Part shown: positions 44,468 to 53,403 of the stretch, piece after piece
Layout: each line of letters begins with the position of its first letter
Numbering within the stretch: the stretch's first letter is position 1
Source: Anaerococcus sp. Marseille-Q5996
GTDB lineage: Bacteria; Bacillota; Clostridia; Tissierellales; Peptoniphilaceae
Assembly: GCF_946893725.1 (NCBI RefSeq)
Contig: NZ_CAMPPE010000004.1
Location: 62,001-126,000, forward strand
Reading direction: 5' to 3'
Length of the DNA: 64,000 nt
Translations under genes and position numbers: made by a program
Notes under the pieces: model-generated
The model's database searches: none
The model's input: the letters and a program-made list of their open reading frames with translations, nothing else
Told to the model about the DNA's origin: nothing

Positions 44468-44807
44468 AAATAAACAAAGTGAAATAAGAGATTTTGTAGC
44501 AATGGAGCTAATTTCTGGTAGAAGAAAATATGGAGATCCATTTTTTGAAAAAAAATTTTTTACAAGTAAGTTTAAAGTAAATCCTTCTTATGTAAAAGAA
44601 GTTTTTGACTTACTAGAAAAAGAAGGAATCATCCAAAAACAAGGTCAATCATACATATTTTCTGCAGATGAAAATAAAATATTTTGGCTAAAAGAAGAAT
44701 TTTTACATTCTTATATCAATGATTTTGCTGAAAATTTAAGCAAAATCGGTGTTAGTTTGGATCAAGTTATTGAAATATTAAAACAAAGGGATATTGCAAA
44801 TGGATAA
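44451..44807 (+). CDS. GntR-family regulator (YtrA-like)
   Basis: A 118-residue protein with an N-terminal GntR winged helix: IRDFVAMELISGRRKYGDPFFE, then KFKVNPSYVKEVFDLLEKEGII. A short C-terminal helical tail replaces a ligand domain. This YtrA-type layout normally regulates an adjacent ABC transporter, and here the ABC ATPase gene follows with an 8-base overlap. The ATG at 44457 is an alternative start; TTGGAG supports 44451. It overlaps the end of the barstar remnant. Confidence 0.88.
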   Translation: MAMVYKNKQSEIRDFVAMELISGRRKYGDPFFEKKFFTSKFKVNPSYVKEVFDLLEKEGIIQKQGQSYIFSADENKIFWLKEEFLHSYINDFAENLSKIGVSLDQVIEILKQRDIANG

Positions 44808-45498
44808 GGCAATAGAAATTAAAAATTTTACAAAAAAATATGACCAGGTCAATGCTCTGGATGATATTTCCTTAAATATCGATTTGGGAAAGATAAGTGG
44901 AGTTCTTGGGCCAAATGGATCTGGTAAAACTACATTACTAAAGGCACTAGCAGGATTAATTCGCCAGGATATGGGAGAAATAATTCTTGAGGGGCAAAAA
45001 ATATCTAATATTGATAAAAACAAGATTGCATATTTGCCTGATGAAAAATTTTTATATGCCACTCAAAGTATAAAAGAATCTAGTCAAATGTATGGGGATT
45101 TTTATGATGGATTTGATAGAGATTTTTTTGATAAAATTTTAGAATATTTTTATTTAAATCCAAAAAGCAAAATTGAAGGTCTTTCAAAGGGAGATTATAA
45201 GAAACTAGGTCTTTGTTTAAATTTATCAAGAAATGCAGATATTTATATTTTTGACGAACCCCTTGATGGCATTGATCCGATTTCAGCTGCAAAAATTATT
45301 GATCTAATTATTGAAAAGGCAGAAGATGAAAAAACTTTTCTAATATCAACCCACCAAATAGTACAAATGGAAAATTTATTTGACCAAGTGATTTTCCTAG
45401 CAGGGGGAAGGATTCATGATTTTGGATCAGCAAGAGAAATTAGAAATCAAAATCAAATGGATATTAGCGATTATTATGATGAAATATTTTTAGGGTAA
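44800..45498 (+). CDS. ABC transporter ATPase
   Basis: A 232-residue ATPase: Walker A GPNGSGKTTL, Q-loop region, Walker B IYIFDEPLDGID and H-loop STHQ. The signature is degenerate (LSKGDYKKLGL in place of LSGGQ). The ATG at 44800 is preferred over the TTG at 44794 because AAAGGG lies the right distance upstream. It pairs with the permease gene two bases downstream and the GntR regulator upstream, a layout typical of YtrABC-like export or stress-response transporters. Confidence 0.9.
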   Translation: MDKAIEIKNFTKKYDQVNALDDISLNIDLGKISGVLGPNGSGKTTLLKALAGLIRQDMGEIILEGQKISNIDKNKIAYLPDEKFLYATQSIKESSQMYGDFYDGFDRDFFDKILEYFYLNPKSKIEGLSKGDYKKLGLCLNLSRNADIYIFDEPLDGIDPISAAKIIDLIIEKAEDEKTFLISTHQIVQMENLFDQVIFLAGGRIHDFGSAREIRNQNQMDISDYYDEIFLG

Positions 45499-45500
45499 GT

Positions 45501-46235
45501 ATGAATAAATTTATAAAATACGATTTAAAAGCAAATAGGGGATTTTTAGGAAAGCTTATAATCCTTCAAATAATTTTGACTGGCCTATCTTTTTTGGGCC
45601 ATGGATTTTTGTCGGCAAATTATCTGACCGATCCAGTATTTTCCAATGGAATATTTGCCTTAGCAACGGTATTTTTCATTGGAATTAATATTTTTTATAT
45701 GGTTTTAACCATAAATAAGGATTTTAATACAGAAAGGGCAATATTAAAATATTCTCTTCCAAAGGCTCAGATAAAAATTATTTGGGCAAAGGTATTTGAG
45801 TTAGCAATTATTTATATTATTAATTTGATATTTTTATTTATATTTTTGTGGGCCCTAAGATTTAGAATTACATCAGATATAGTTTATTTCTTTGCTTTGG
45901 GTCTAATATGGATATTGATTTTGACTAGCTTTGTTTTTTACTTTAAAAGTCTAAATAGATTTGGCCAAGGAAAGAGAAGTAGATTTTATGGCTACGGATT
46001 GATTTTACTTATAATAGTGCTTGGCTTTGTTGTTTGTAAGTATTTTTCATTTGCTATTGTAAATGGAGCTATCCAACACACTCGCCCAATAAATTATGGA
46101 TTTATATTTCCCTTTGCAGTTGGCAGCCTAAACATTTATAAAAATATTACACCTATTGTTTATTATTTTTTAGCACTTATCTTTGTGATTTTTGTTAATC
46201 AATTAAATATTAAGAATAATTTAGACCTATCCTAG
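45501..46235 (+). CDS. ABC transporter permease (ABC-2 type)
   Basis: A 244-residue membrane protein with about six helices and short loops. It has no recognisable motif beyond the hydrophobic pattern. It follows the ATPase gene by two bases and is very likely its membrane partner. Substrate unknown. Confidence 0.8.
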   Translation: MNKFIKYDLKANRGFLGKLIILQIILTGLSFLGHGFLSANYLTDPVFSNGIFALATVFFIGINIFYMVLTINKDFNTERAILKYSLPKAQIKIIWAKVFELAIIYIINLIFLFIFLWALRFRITSDIVYFFALGLIWILILTSFVFYFKSLNRFGQGKRSRFYGYGLILLIIVLGFVVCKYFSFAIVNGAIQHTRPINYGFIFPFAVGSLNIYKNITPIVYYFLALIFVIFVNQLNIKNNLDLS

Positions 46236-46240
46236 GAGGG

Positions 46241-46978
46241 ATGATGCAAGAAGTTAAAGAAATTATCAAAAATTCAAATAATATAGTATTTTTCGGTGGT
46301 GCTGGAGTATCTACTGCTTCTGGCCTGCCAGATTTTAGGTCAGCAACTGGCCTTTATAATAAGGAAAATAATTCAAATTACTCGCCAGAGTATATGTTAA
46401 GCCACGAGTTTTTTCAAAATCATCCGGATGAGTTTAGCACTTATATAAGAGAAAATCTCATGGTTGATGGAGTTTTGCCAAATGACTGCCATTACGCCCT
46501 TGCAAAACTAGAAAAAATGGGCAAACTTCAAGGAATAATTACTCAAAATATTGATGGCCTCCACCAAAAGTCTGGCAGTAAAAATGTAATTGAGCTACAC
46601 GGGACACTAAATGATTATTACTGCACAAATTGTGGCGAAAAATATGATTTTGCCTATGCAAATAAATTTACATCTACTCCAAGATGCCAAAAATGTGATG
46701 GCATTGTGCGACCAGACATAGTCCTATATGGTGAGGGCTTAAACCAAGATTACATTAGCCATGCTATAAATTTAATTTCCCATGCTGATGTTTTAATAAT
46801 CGGTGGAACTTCTCTAGCAGTATATCCTGCAGCAGGTCTAATTGATTTTTATAATGGAAATAAATTAATTTTAATAAATAAAGATGACACTGGCAAGGAA
46901 AGTGCGGCTGATTTTGTTCTAAAGGGCGATATTAGCAAGATTATGAAAGAATTAGTAGAGGACATTGATGAAAGATAA
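46241..46978 (+). CDS. Sir2-family NAD-dependent protein deacylase
   Basis: A 245-residue sirtuin. It has the NAD-binding GAGVSTASGLPDFRSATGLY, TQNIDGLHQKSG, the catalytic histidine in ELHGTLNDYYC, a zinc site with CTNCG and CQKCDG, and GTSLAVYPAAGLI. It removes acyl groups from lysines using NAD. GGAGGGATG precedes the start, with 46244 a possible alternative. It overlaps the next gene by 11 bases. Confidence 0.95.
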   Translation: MMQEVKEIIKNSNNIVFFGGAGVSTASGLPDFRSATGLYNKENNSNYSPEYMLSHEFFQNHPDEFSTYIRENLMVDGVLPNDCHYALAKLEKMGKLQGIITQNIDGLHQKSGSKNVIELHGTLNDYYCTNCGEKYDFAYANKFTSTPRCQKCDGIVRPDIVLYGEGLNQDYISHAINLISHADVLIIGGTSLAVYPAAGLIDFYNGNKLILINKDDTGKESAADFVLKGDISKIMKELVEDIDER

Positions 46979-47342
46979 ATTTAATATAGATGAATATGGG
47001 ATTTTTTTGATATGGTTGGGGATAATTTTTAGTCTGCTTGCATATTTTACCCATTCACAATTTTTGGATATTTTGGCCCTAGTAAATGTGATTTATGCAA
47101 TATTTAGATTTTTTTCAGCTAATAAGGAAAAAAGAATTGCCGAAAATAATCAATTTAAACAAGTTTTTCTAAATCCTATCAAAAAATCTTTCAAGGGTTT
47201 TAAAAACGAAACTGTGGGGGATAAAAATTATAAATATGTTTCTTGTCCACAATGCGGCCAAAAACTCCGTATTCCTAAGAAAAAAGGAAAAATAAAGGTA
47301 AGATGCCCAAAATGTGGGACTAAATTTGATGCTAGAAGTTGA
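46968..47342 (+). CDS. Small membrane protein with C-terminal zinc ribbon
   Basis: A 124-residue protein with two N-terminal membrane helices (about residues 10-28 and 31-48), a basic linker, and a zinc ribbon at the C-terminus (CPQCGQKLRIP...CPKCGTKFD). I do not know its function; zinc-ribbon/two-helix proteins of this kind are common and uncharacterised. The ATG at 46968 is preferred over the TTG three bases earlier. A terminator overlaps the end of the coding sequence. Confidence 0.75.
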   Translation: MKDKFNIDEYGIFLIWLGIIFSLLAYFTHSQFLDILALVNVIYAIFRFFSANKEKRIAENNQFKQVFLNPIKKSFKGFKNETVGDKNYKYVSCPQCGQKLRIPKKKGKIKVRCPKCGTKFDARS

Positions 47343-47356
47343 TTCTAGCATCTTTT
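47328..47356 (+). terminator. Terminator overlapping the end of the zinc-ribbon gene
   Basis: GATGCTAGAA (47328-47337) and TTCTAGCATC (47343-47352), followed by TTTT. The left arm lies within the last codons. Confidence 0.85.
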
Positions 47357-47404
47357 CAATTTTTATGATTAGATGTATAATTTTTTTAAAGAGAGGGGTT
47401 AATA

Positions 47405-48586
47405 ATGCAAAGAATTATTGGAACAAGATCATTGGGACTTCGCGCACCAATCATTGAAAAAGGCGACAATTTAGAAGAAATAGTTTTTGATACTGTAAAA
47501 AAAGCAAGTGAAAATCATAATCTTACTATAAATGATAGGGATGTGGTTTGTGTTACCGAGTCACTTGTAGCACGTGCACAAGGAAATTATGCAACAATAG
47601 AGCAAATTGCAAAAGATATTAATAACAAGTTTGAGGGAGATGAACTAGTAGTTTTATTCCCTATTCTTTCGAGAAATAGATTTTCAATTTTATTAAAGGC
47701 CATTGCACTTTCTGGCAAAAAATTACATATTTGCCTTTCATATCCACAAGATGAAGTAGGAAATTATTTGATGGATGAGATGGACTTATTTAATAGCAAG
47801 ATAAATCCTTACCAAGATGTCCTAAATATTGAAGAATTTAGACAAATAGCAGGAGATTACAAACACACATTTACAGGCATGGATTATCCTGCCCTTTACA
47901 CAGAACTTGCACCAAATTCTGAAATACATTTTCTAAATAATCCAGTAGATAGTTTAAGATTTTCTGACCAAGTCTTAGTTTGTTCAATCCACACCAGAAA
48001 TATTATCAAAAGACAATTAAAAGAAGCTGGTGGAAAAAATATCCTATCACTTGATCAAATCCTAACTGAATCTGTTGACGGATCCGGATTTAACAAAGAC
48101 TATGGACTTTTAGGCTCAAATTTATCAACAGAAGATGAAGTGAAACTTTTCCCAAGAGATGGAGAAATCTTTGTAAGAAACCTACAAAAAAAATTAACAG
48201 ACCATTTTGGAAAACAAATCGAAGTAATGATTTATGGAGACGGAGCCTTCAAAGATCCAGTTGGCAAAATCTGGGAGCTAGCAGATCCAATAGTTTCTCC
48301 TGCTTTTACAGAAGGTTTAACCGGTACTCCAAGCGAATTAAAAATAAAATACATTGCTGATAATGAGTTTTCTGACTTATCTATTGATGATAGAACTTCA
48401 GCTATGGTAGATAGGATTTCTAAAAAAGAAAAAGAATTAGTTGGCAAAAACGAAACCCTAGGGACAACTCCAAGGCAAATTACAGACCTGTTAGGATCTC
48501 TTGCAGACCTTACATCAGGCTCTGGAGATAAGGGAACACCTATTGTTTTAGTTCAAGGATATTTTGATAATTACTCAAATAATTAA
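47405..48586 (+). CDS. CofE-like (F420:glutamate ligase family) protein
   Basis: A 393-residue protein of the coenzyme F420:L-glutamate ligase fold. The motifs GTRSLGLRAPIIEKGDNL and DRDVVCVTESLVARAQGNYA fit the family, and the C-terminal part has MIYGDGAFKDP and DPIVSPAFTEGL. True CofE adds glutamates to F420, but this organism type is not known to make F420, so another acceptor is likely. It stands alone with a candidate promoter (TTTTCA-17-TATAAT near 47353-47381) and a GAGAGGGG ribosome site. Confidence 0.8.
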   Translation: MQRIIGTRSLGLRAPIIEKGDNLEEIVFDTVKKASENHNLTINDRDVVCVTESLVARAQGNYATIEQIAKDINNKFEGDELVVLFPILSRNRFSILLKAIALSGKKLHICLSYPQDEVGNYLMDEMDLFNSKINPYQDVLNIEEFRQIAGDYKHTFTGMDYPALYTELAPNSEIHFLNNPVDSLRFSDQVLVCSIHTRNIIKRQLKEAGGKNILSLDQILTESVDGSGFNKDYGLLGSNLSTEDEVKLFPRDGEIFVRNLQKKLTDHFGKQIEVMIYGDGAFKDPVGKIWELADPIVSPAFTEGLTGTPSELKIKYIADNEFSDLSIDDRTSAMVDRISKKEKELVGKNETLGTTPRQITDLLGSLADLTSGSGDKGTPIVLVQGYFDNYSNN

Positions 48587-48611
48587 ATTCTATTTTTAAG
48601 GAGAAATAGCT

Positions 48612-49577
48612 GTGGCAGGATCAGATCGCCAGGAGAAGAAAGATAATAGAGTTTTTGGAAATCATTTTGTAAATGATTACTTTGAAAAAAGGGCAGAAGC
48701 CAAACAAAACCACGACCCCATGGATGAATTGCAAAGATATTTAATGATGTCATTTGCAGCCATTTTGATGGCCTTTGGGACCCATTTTTTTAAATATCCA
48801 AACTCATTTGTAATAGGTGGGGTAGAAGGGATGAGTATTATTGCTTCAACCTTTGTGCCCTTTACCCGTCCTCAAATTACACTTTTTATAAATATAACAT
48901 TGCTTGTAATTGCTTATTTTGTTTTAGGCAAGCATTTTACCCTAAGGACAGGCTATGTAGCAATTTTAAATTCGCTTACAGCCCTAGGGCTTTCTTATAT
49001 TTTCCCAATAGCAGGGCCAATGACTGATAATAAGCTTTTGGAATTAATATTTACCCTATTAATTTCAGCCTTTGGATCTGCCATTTTGTTTAATCTGGCG
49101 GCAAGTTCTGGGGGGACGGACATAGTTGCGATGATTATCAAAAAATATTCATCCCTTGAAGTTGGAAGGGCTCTTTTATGTGTAGATAGTGCCTTTACCA
49201 TAGCTTCTCTTTGGATATTTAATGTGGAAATTGGTTTGCTATCTATTTTAGGGCTCTTACTTAAGGGAATATTTGTAGATGTAATTATCCAGTCGCTAAA
49301 CACCGACAAACTTTTTATAATCATAACTACAAAACCAGAAGAAGTTGGAGAATTTATCAGAGAAGACCTTAGACGTTCAGCTACAGTTTTAAATGGTGTG
49401 GGACTTTTTAAGGGCATCCACAGATTTGTATTTTTATCTGTGATTTCACCAAGAGAAGCACCACTTTTTAAAAGATATATCAAGGGAGTAGATCCATCAG
49501 CATTTATCACAATCGTAAATACATCAAAAATTATTGGTAAAGGATTTTATCTAACAAATGATGCTGACCAATATTAA
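48612..49577 (+). CDS. YitT-family membrane protein
   Basis: A 321-residue protein. About five to six N-terminal helices (DUF161) are followed by a C-terminal cytoplasmic domain, with IITTKPEEVGEFIREDLRRSATVLNGVGLFKG and FITIVNTSKIIGKGF. A glycine-rich FNLAASSGGTDIVAMII lies between helices. Function unknown in general; possibly transport. The start is GTG at 48612 with AAGGAG upstream. It is followed by a terminator. Confidence 0.88.
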   Translation: MAGSDRQEKKDNRVFGNHFVNDYFEKRAEAKQNHDPMDELQRYLMMSFAAILMAFGTHFFKYPNSFVIGGVEGMSIIASTFVPFTRPQITLFINITLLVIAYFVLGKHFTLRTGYVAILNSLTALGLSYIFPIAGPMTDNKLLELIFTLLISAFGSAILFNLAASSGGTDIVAMIIKKYSSLEVGRALLCVDSAFTIASLWIFNVEIGLLSILGLLLKGIFVDVIIQSLNTDKLFIIITTKPEEVGEFIREDLRRSATVLNGVGLFKGIHRFVFLSVISPREAPLFKRYIKGVDPSAFITIVNTSKIIGKGFYLTNDADQY

Positions 49578-49593
49578 ACAAACACTTAAATTA

Positions 49594-49622
49594 GGCGCCT
49601 ATGAGAAAAGGCGTCTTTTTGT
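49594..49622 (+). terminator. Terminator of yitT-like gene
   Basis: GGCGCCT (49594-49600) and AGGCGTC (49609-49615, one wobble), followed by TTTTTG. Confidence 0.8.
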
Positions 49623-49681
49623 TTGAAATGTGTAGAAAATAAGTGTAAAATAATAGTGAAGAACTATGGATGGAGAATGAT

Positions 49682-50704
49682 ATGAAGTCAAAAAACAAAG
49701 CTTTGATGTTTCTTTGTCTTTTAGTGACTTTATTTTCTATAAGGCCATCATTTGCTAATGCTGATGATCAAAATCAGCCAGCAAACCAGCAAACAGATAT
49801 AAAAAGTGGGGATGAAATTACAATTACAGAAGAACCACTTGAAATGCCCCAAGTGCAGATAGAAGAAAAAAAAGTCCAAAAGGCAGATGGAATAAAACTA
49901 GAGACAAATAAAACAGAAAATAAATCAAGCCCTACTATCGACCCAAGAGCATCAGAAGTAAATGAGAGGGTCAACAAAAAATATAGGGAAGAGCAAAAAG
50001 CAAAAGAAAACCAACAAACACAAACAAAACCTGAAAGTAAACCACAGACTACAGTCAATACACAAACAAATACGCCTGCCCCAAGCAAAATTGATCAAGA
50101 AAAAAAGGATGAAGTAGAGGCACTAATCAAGGAATTAAATCAAAATACCAAGGCAATCCAAGCTGGATTAGATAATTCAAATAGTCACAAAGGATCAAAA
50201 CAGTCAGAAGATTACAAAAAGGCAGTAGAATTAGTTGGCGAGGTTATGCTTTCAGATAAAATTACCAAGGCAGAAAGCGAAAAAATTGCAAATTCTACTA
50301 AAAAAATTGTTGCAGACTACAATAAAAAAATAGAAAAAGCAGCAACAAGTGAGGAAAAAGAAGCCTTGATGAAAGAAGCAAGCCAAAGGATAAATGATAA
50401 TTTAAAAAGCGCATCCAAAGAAGCTTACGAATCAGCCAAAAAAAACGAAGTATCTATTTACGATCAAAAAAATGAAACCCTGGTTTTAGAAATAGAGCCA
50501 AGTGAAAGAGAAGAATCTAGGAAAGAGAAGAAAAATATTAAGGTTACAAAAACTACTTCCTTAGAGAAATCTCCAAAACTTGCAAGTGAAGATAAGGAAA
50601 GACCATTTTTTAAAGTGGCTATTGGTGTTTTTGTAGTTTTAATAACTTCTTTAGCAATATCAATAAGCCTAGTACTCAAAAATCGAAAAAATATTCGCAA
50701 ATAA
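49682..50704 (+). CDS. Secreted membrane-anchored coiled-coil protein
   Basis: A 340-residue protein of unknown function. It has a signal peptide (about residues 1-26), a Pro/Gln/Thr-rich extracellular stretch and a charged helical middle (about 140-270, likely coiled coil). One C-terminal helix (FKVAIGVFVVLITSLAISISLVL) with a basic tail follows. It has no LPXTG-like motif. The ATG at 49682 follows TGGAGA; an earlier ATG at 49670 has no good site. The layout suggests a surface or wall-spanning structural protein. Confidence 0.7.
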   Translation: MKSKNKALMFLCLLVTLFSIRPSFANADDQNQPANQQTDIKSGDEITITEEPLEMPQVQIEEKKVQKADGIKLETNKTENKSSPTIDPRASEVNERVNKKYREEQKAKENQQTQTKPESKPQTTVNTQTNTPAPSKIDQEKKDEVEALIKELNQNTKAIQAGLDNSNSHKGSKQSEDYKKAVELVGEVMLSDKITKAESEKIANSTKKIVADYNKKIEKAATSEEKEALMKEASQRINDNLKSASKEAYESAKKNEVSIYDQKNETLVLEIEPSEREESRKEKKNIKVTKTTSLEKSPKLASEDKERPFFKVAIGVFVVLITSLAISISLVLKNRKNIRK

Positions 50705-50727
50705 GTCCAAGAGGGCTTATTTTTTTT
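50700..50727 (+). terminator. Terminator of coiled-coil protein gene
   Basis: AATAAGTCC (50700-50708) pairs with GGGCTTATT (50713-50721, one wobble), followed by a T run. Confidence 0.8.
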
Positions 50728-50741
50728 GCAATAATTTTGCA

Positions 50742-50770
50742 AAATAAAAAGAGGCTTAAATAAGCCTCTT
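50742..50770 (-). terminator. Terminator of rubredoxin gene
   Basis: AAGAGGCTT (50749-50757) and AAGCCTCTT (50762-50770); on the minus strand it is followed by TTTATTTT. Confidence 0.8.
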
Positions 50771-50781
50771 GCGTTTTTAAA

Positions 50782-50940
50782 TTATTCTTGTGGTTCGAAC
50801 ATATCTTTGCCTACTCCACAAATTGGGCAAACCCAATCTTCTGGAAGTTGGTCAAATTCTGTACCAGCTTCGATTCCGTTATCAACATCTCCTTCAGCTG
50901 GATCATAAATGTATCCACATGCTGTACATACGTATTTCAT
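50782..50940 (-). CDS. Rubredoxin
   Basis: A 52-residue iron protein with two CxxC pairs, CTACG (residues 5-9) and CPICG (residues 38-42), around an acidic core ([11 protein letters not shown]). This is the standard rubredoxin length and motif. It carries single electrons in anaerobes, often to oxygen or peroxide detoxification enzymes. The FAD oxidoreductase at 17477-18652 is a possible reductase. AGGAG precedes the ATG at 50940, with an extended -10 box upstream. Confidence 0.96.
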   Translation of the reverse strand: MKYVCTACGYIYDPAEGDVDNGIEAGTEFDQLPEDWVCPICGVGKDMFEPQE

Positions 50941-50973
50941 ACCAATGTCTCCTTTCATTGTTATTACATTTAT

Positions 50974-50982
50974 ATTATACCA
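50974..50982 (-). promoter_or_regulatory. Extended -10 promoter of rubredoxin gene
   Basis: TGGTATAAT on the minus strand, a TGn-extended -10 element. The -35 region is weak, which fits this promoter type. Confidence 0.6.
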
Positions 50983-51070
50983 CTTTTAGCTGATTTTAAT
51001 ACATTTTTCTTAAAGATTCTGTTTTTTTCTTAATCTTTGGGTATAAAACTATTGAATGAAGGAGAGAAGT

Positions 51071-51472
51071 ATGGAGATTATCAGAAATCTCATACATAGT
51101 GACCTAAGGCTTATAAAAGAATTTAGAGATGATATTATAAGTTTTTTGAAAAAAGAAAATTATGATGATGATATTATTTTTAAAATTAGACTTGTTTTAG
51201 ATGAACTTATAACAAATTCTTACAAGCATGGCAATGGAAAAAATTATGAAAAACTGATTGATATTATCATGCTGCTGGATAGGGACTATTGTATGATAAA
51301 AGTAAAAGATGAGGGTGAGGGTATAGATTACACCAAAGATCGTGATATGCTTGCAGATCATGGCAGGGGCATCCAATTAGTTTACAATCTTTGCGATAAT
51401 ATAATAGTAAAAGATAATACTATAGTGGCTTTTTTGCTTTTAGATGAGCAAAAAGTTAGTCAAAACATCTAG
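51071..51472 (+). CDS. RsbW/SpoIIAB-like ATP-binding protein (anti-sigma kinase type)
   Basis: A 133-residue HATPase domain protein. The N box is LDELITNSYKHGNG, the G1 box is DEGEGID and the G2 box is HGRGIQLV. Stand-alone domains of this size act as anti-sigma kinases or serine phosphorylation switches in Firmicutes. No sigma factor or anti-sigma antagonist is next to it, so the partner is unknown. The ATG at 51071 has AAGGAGAG upstream; an ATG at 51056 contains this site and is rejected. A terminator follows. Confidence 0.82.
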   Translation: MEIIRNLIHSDLRLIKEFRDDIISFLKKENYDDDIIFKIRLVLDELITNSYKHGNGKNYEKLIDIIMLLDRDYCMIKVKDEGEGIDYTKDRDMLADHGRGIQLVYNLCDNIIVKDNTIVAFLLLDEQKVSQNI

Positions 51473-51500
51473 ATAACTTTATTAGCTAGATGTTTTTTTA
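51464..51500 (+). terminator. Terminator overlapping the end of the RsbW-like gene
   Basis: AACATCTAG (51464-51472) pairs with CTAGATGTT (51486-51494), followed by a T run. Confidence 0.8.
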
Positions 51501-51509
51501 TTATATTTA

Positions 51510-51537
51510 TTGATAATTTATCCACAATCGATATAAT
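51510..51537 (+). promoter_or_regulatory. Promoter of typA operon, with DnaA box in spacer
   Basis: TTGATA (51510-51515), 16-base spacer, TATAAT (51532-51537). The spacer holds a perfect DnaA box, TTATCCACA (51518-51526). Confidence 0.65.
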
Positions 51538-51573
51538 ATATTGATAGAATTTACTAGTTTGAAAGAAGGAATT

Positions 51574-53394
51574 ATGAAAAGAGATGACGTTAGAAATGTA
51601 GCCATTATTGCCCACGTAGACCATGGTAAAACTACCCTAGTAGATGGACTTTTAAAAAGTTCTGGTACTTTTAGGGACAACCAAGAGGTTAACGAGAGAG
51701 TAATGGACTCAAACAGTATTGAAAAAGAAAGAGGAATTACAATTCTTTCTAAAAATACTGCTATTCATTATAAGGACAAAAAAATAAATATTATAGATAC
51801 ACCAGGCCACGCGGACTTTGGTGGTGAAGTAGAACGTGTTTTAAATATGGCTGAGTCTGTAGTTTTGGTTGTAGATAGCCACGAAGGACCTATGCCACAA
51901 ACAAAATTTGTATTAAGAAAGGCAATTGAACTTGGCTTGCCTGCTATCATTTGTATAAACAAAGTAGATAGGCCAGACCAAAGGATTGATGAAGTAGAAG
52001 ATGAGGTCCTAGATTTATTTATCTCACTTGATGCAGATGAATCTTACCTAGAAAGTCCTTTTGTCTATGCATCAGCTAAAAATGGCTGGGCATCTTTAGA
52101 AAAAGGCACTGTAAAAAATGATATGATAGACTTACTTGATACAATTATCGAACATACTCCAGCCTTTGAAGCAGATGAAGCTGCTCCATTTAAAGTTTTG
52201 GTATCAACTACTGACTACAACTCATTTTTAGGTTCTATTGCTATTGGTAAGGTAGAACAAGGTATCATTAAGAAAAACGCCAATGCAGTAATTACAAATT
52301 ATAATGAAGAAGACCGACACGAAAGATCAAAAATTGTAACAATTTACGAATTTGACGGCCTAGATAGGGTAGAAGTAGAAGAAGCAAAATTCGGATCAAT
52401 TGTTGCCCTATCAGGTATGGAAGACATTTCCATTGGAGATACTATCGGTACAGAAGAAGATAGCCAGCCAATAGAATTTACAAAAATATCTGAACCAACC
52501 CTTTCTATGACATTTTCAGTAAATGACTCACCATTTGCTGGCCGTGATGGTAAATTTGTAACCAGCCGCCATTTAAGAGAAAGATTATTTAAAGAAAAAG
52601 AGACAGATGTTTCGCTTAAAGTAGAAAATACTGACTCTACAGAAAGTTTTAAGGTCTCAGGACGTGGAGAACTTCACCTATCAGTTTTAATTGAAAACTT
52701 AAGACGTGAAGGCTACGAGTTCCAGGTTTCTAAACCAGAAGTAATGTTTAAAGAAATCGATGGAAAAAGAAATGAACCGATTGAAATTGCAACAATTGAC
52801 GTTGACCAAGAATACACTGGATCAGTTATAGAAAAACTTGGACGTAGAAAAGGTGAACTTATCGATATGACACCAACTTCTTCAGGCTATACAAGAATGA
52901 TTTTTAGAATCCCAGCACGTGGATTAATTGGTTATAGAACTGAGTTTTTAACAGATACAAAGGGGACAGGTATTCTAAACTCAGAATTTGAAGAATACGC
53001 TCCATATAAGGGTGATATAGAAACTCGTCAAGACGGATCACTTATTGCAAGTGAACAAGGAATTGCAAGAGCCTATGGGTTAAATTCTGCCCAATCACGT
53101 GGACTTTTATTTATCGAAGCAGGAGATGAAGTTTACGAAGGGGAAGTGGTTGGTATGAATGCAAAAGGCCTTGATATAGATGTAAATGTCTGCAAAACCA
53201 AAAAGCTAACCAACACTCGTGCATCAGGATCAGATGATGCCATTATCTTAACTCCACCAAAGAAAATGAGTGTTGAAGAGATGATGGAATTTGTAGAAGA
53301 TGATGAGCTAATCGAAGTTACCCCAAACAATCTAAGAATTAGAAAAAGAATCCTAGATAGCAATCTAAGATACAAATCAAAAAAGAATAAATAA
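51574..53394 (+). CDS. typA: GTPase TypA/BipA
   Basis: A 606-residue translational GTPase with EF-G-like domains. It has AHVDHGKTTLVDGL (G1), the RGITI switch region, DTPGHADFGGEVER (G3), NKVDRPDQR (G4), and a C-terminal domain with MTPTSSGYTRMIFRIPARGLIGY. It binds ribosomes and helps 50S assembly and stress adaptation. The ATG at 51574 follows GAAGGAA; the TTG at 51541 is rejected. Confidence 0.97.
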   Translation: MKRDDVRNVAIIAHVDHGKTTLVDGLLKSSGTFRDNQEVNERVMDSNSIEKERGITILSKNTAIHYKDKKINIIDTPGHADFGGEVERVLNMAESVVLVVDSHEGPMPQTKFVLRKAIELGLPAIICINKVDRPDQRIDEVEDEVLDLFISLDADESYLESPFVYASAKNGWASLEKGTVKNDMIDLLDTIIEHTPAFEADEAAPFKVLVSTTDYNSFLGSIAIGKVEQGIIKKNANAVITNYNEEDRHERSKIVTIYEFDGLDRVEVEEAKFGSIVALSGMEDISIGDTIGTEEDSQPIEFTKISEPTLSMTFSVNDSPFAGRDGKFVTSRHLRERLFKEKETDVSLKVENTDSTESFKVSGRGELHLSVLIENLRREGYEFQVSKPEVMFKEIDGKRNEPIEIATIDVDQEYTGSVIEKLGRRKGELIDMTPTSSGYTRMIFRIPARGLIGYRTEFLTDTKGTGILNSEFEEYAPYKGDIETRQDGSLIASEQGIARAYGLNSAQSRGLLFIEAGDEVYEGEVVGMNAKGLDIDVNVCKTKKLTNTRASGSDDAIILTPPKKMSVEEMMEFVEDDELIEVTPNNLRIRKRILDSNLRYKSKKNK

Positions 53395-53403
53395 GAGGTA
53401 AAT

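Noticed and set aside
50788-51033. Plus-strand reading frame over the rubredoxin region
   Set aside because: It is antisense to the complete rubredoxin gene, which has full CxxC motifs, a ribosome site and an extended -10 promoter.
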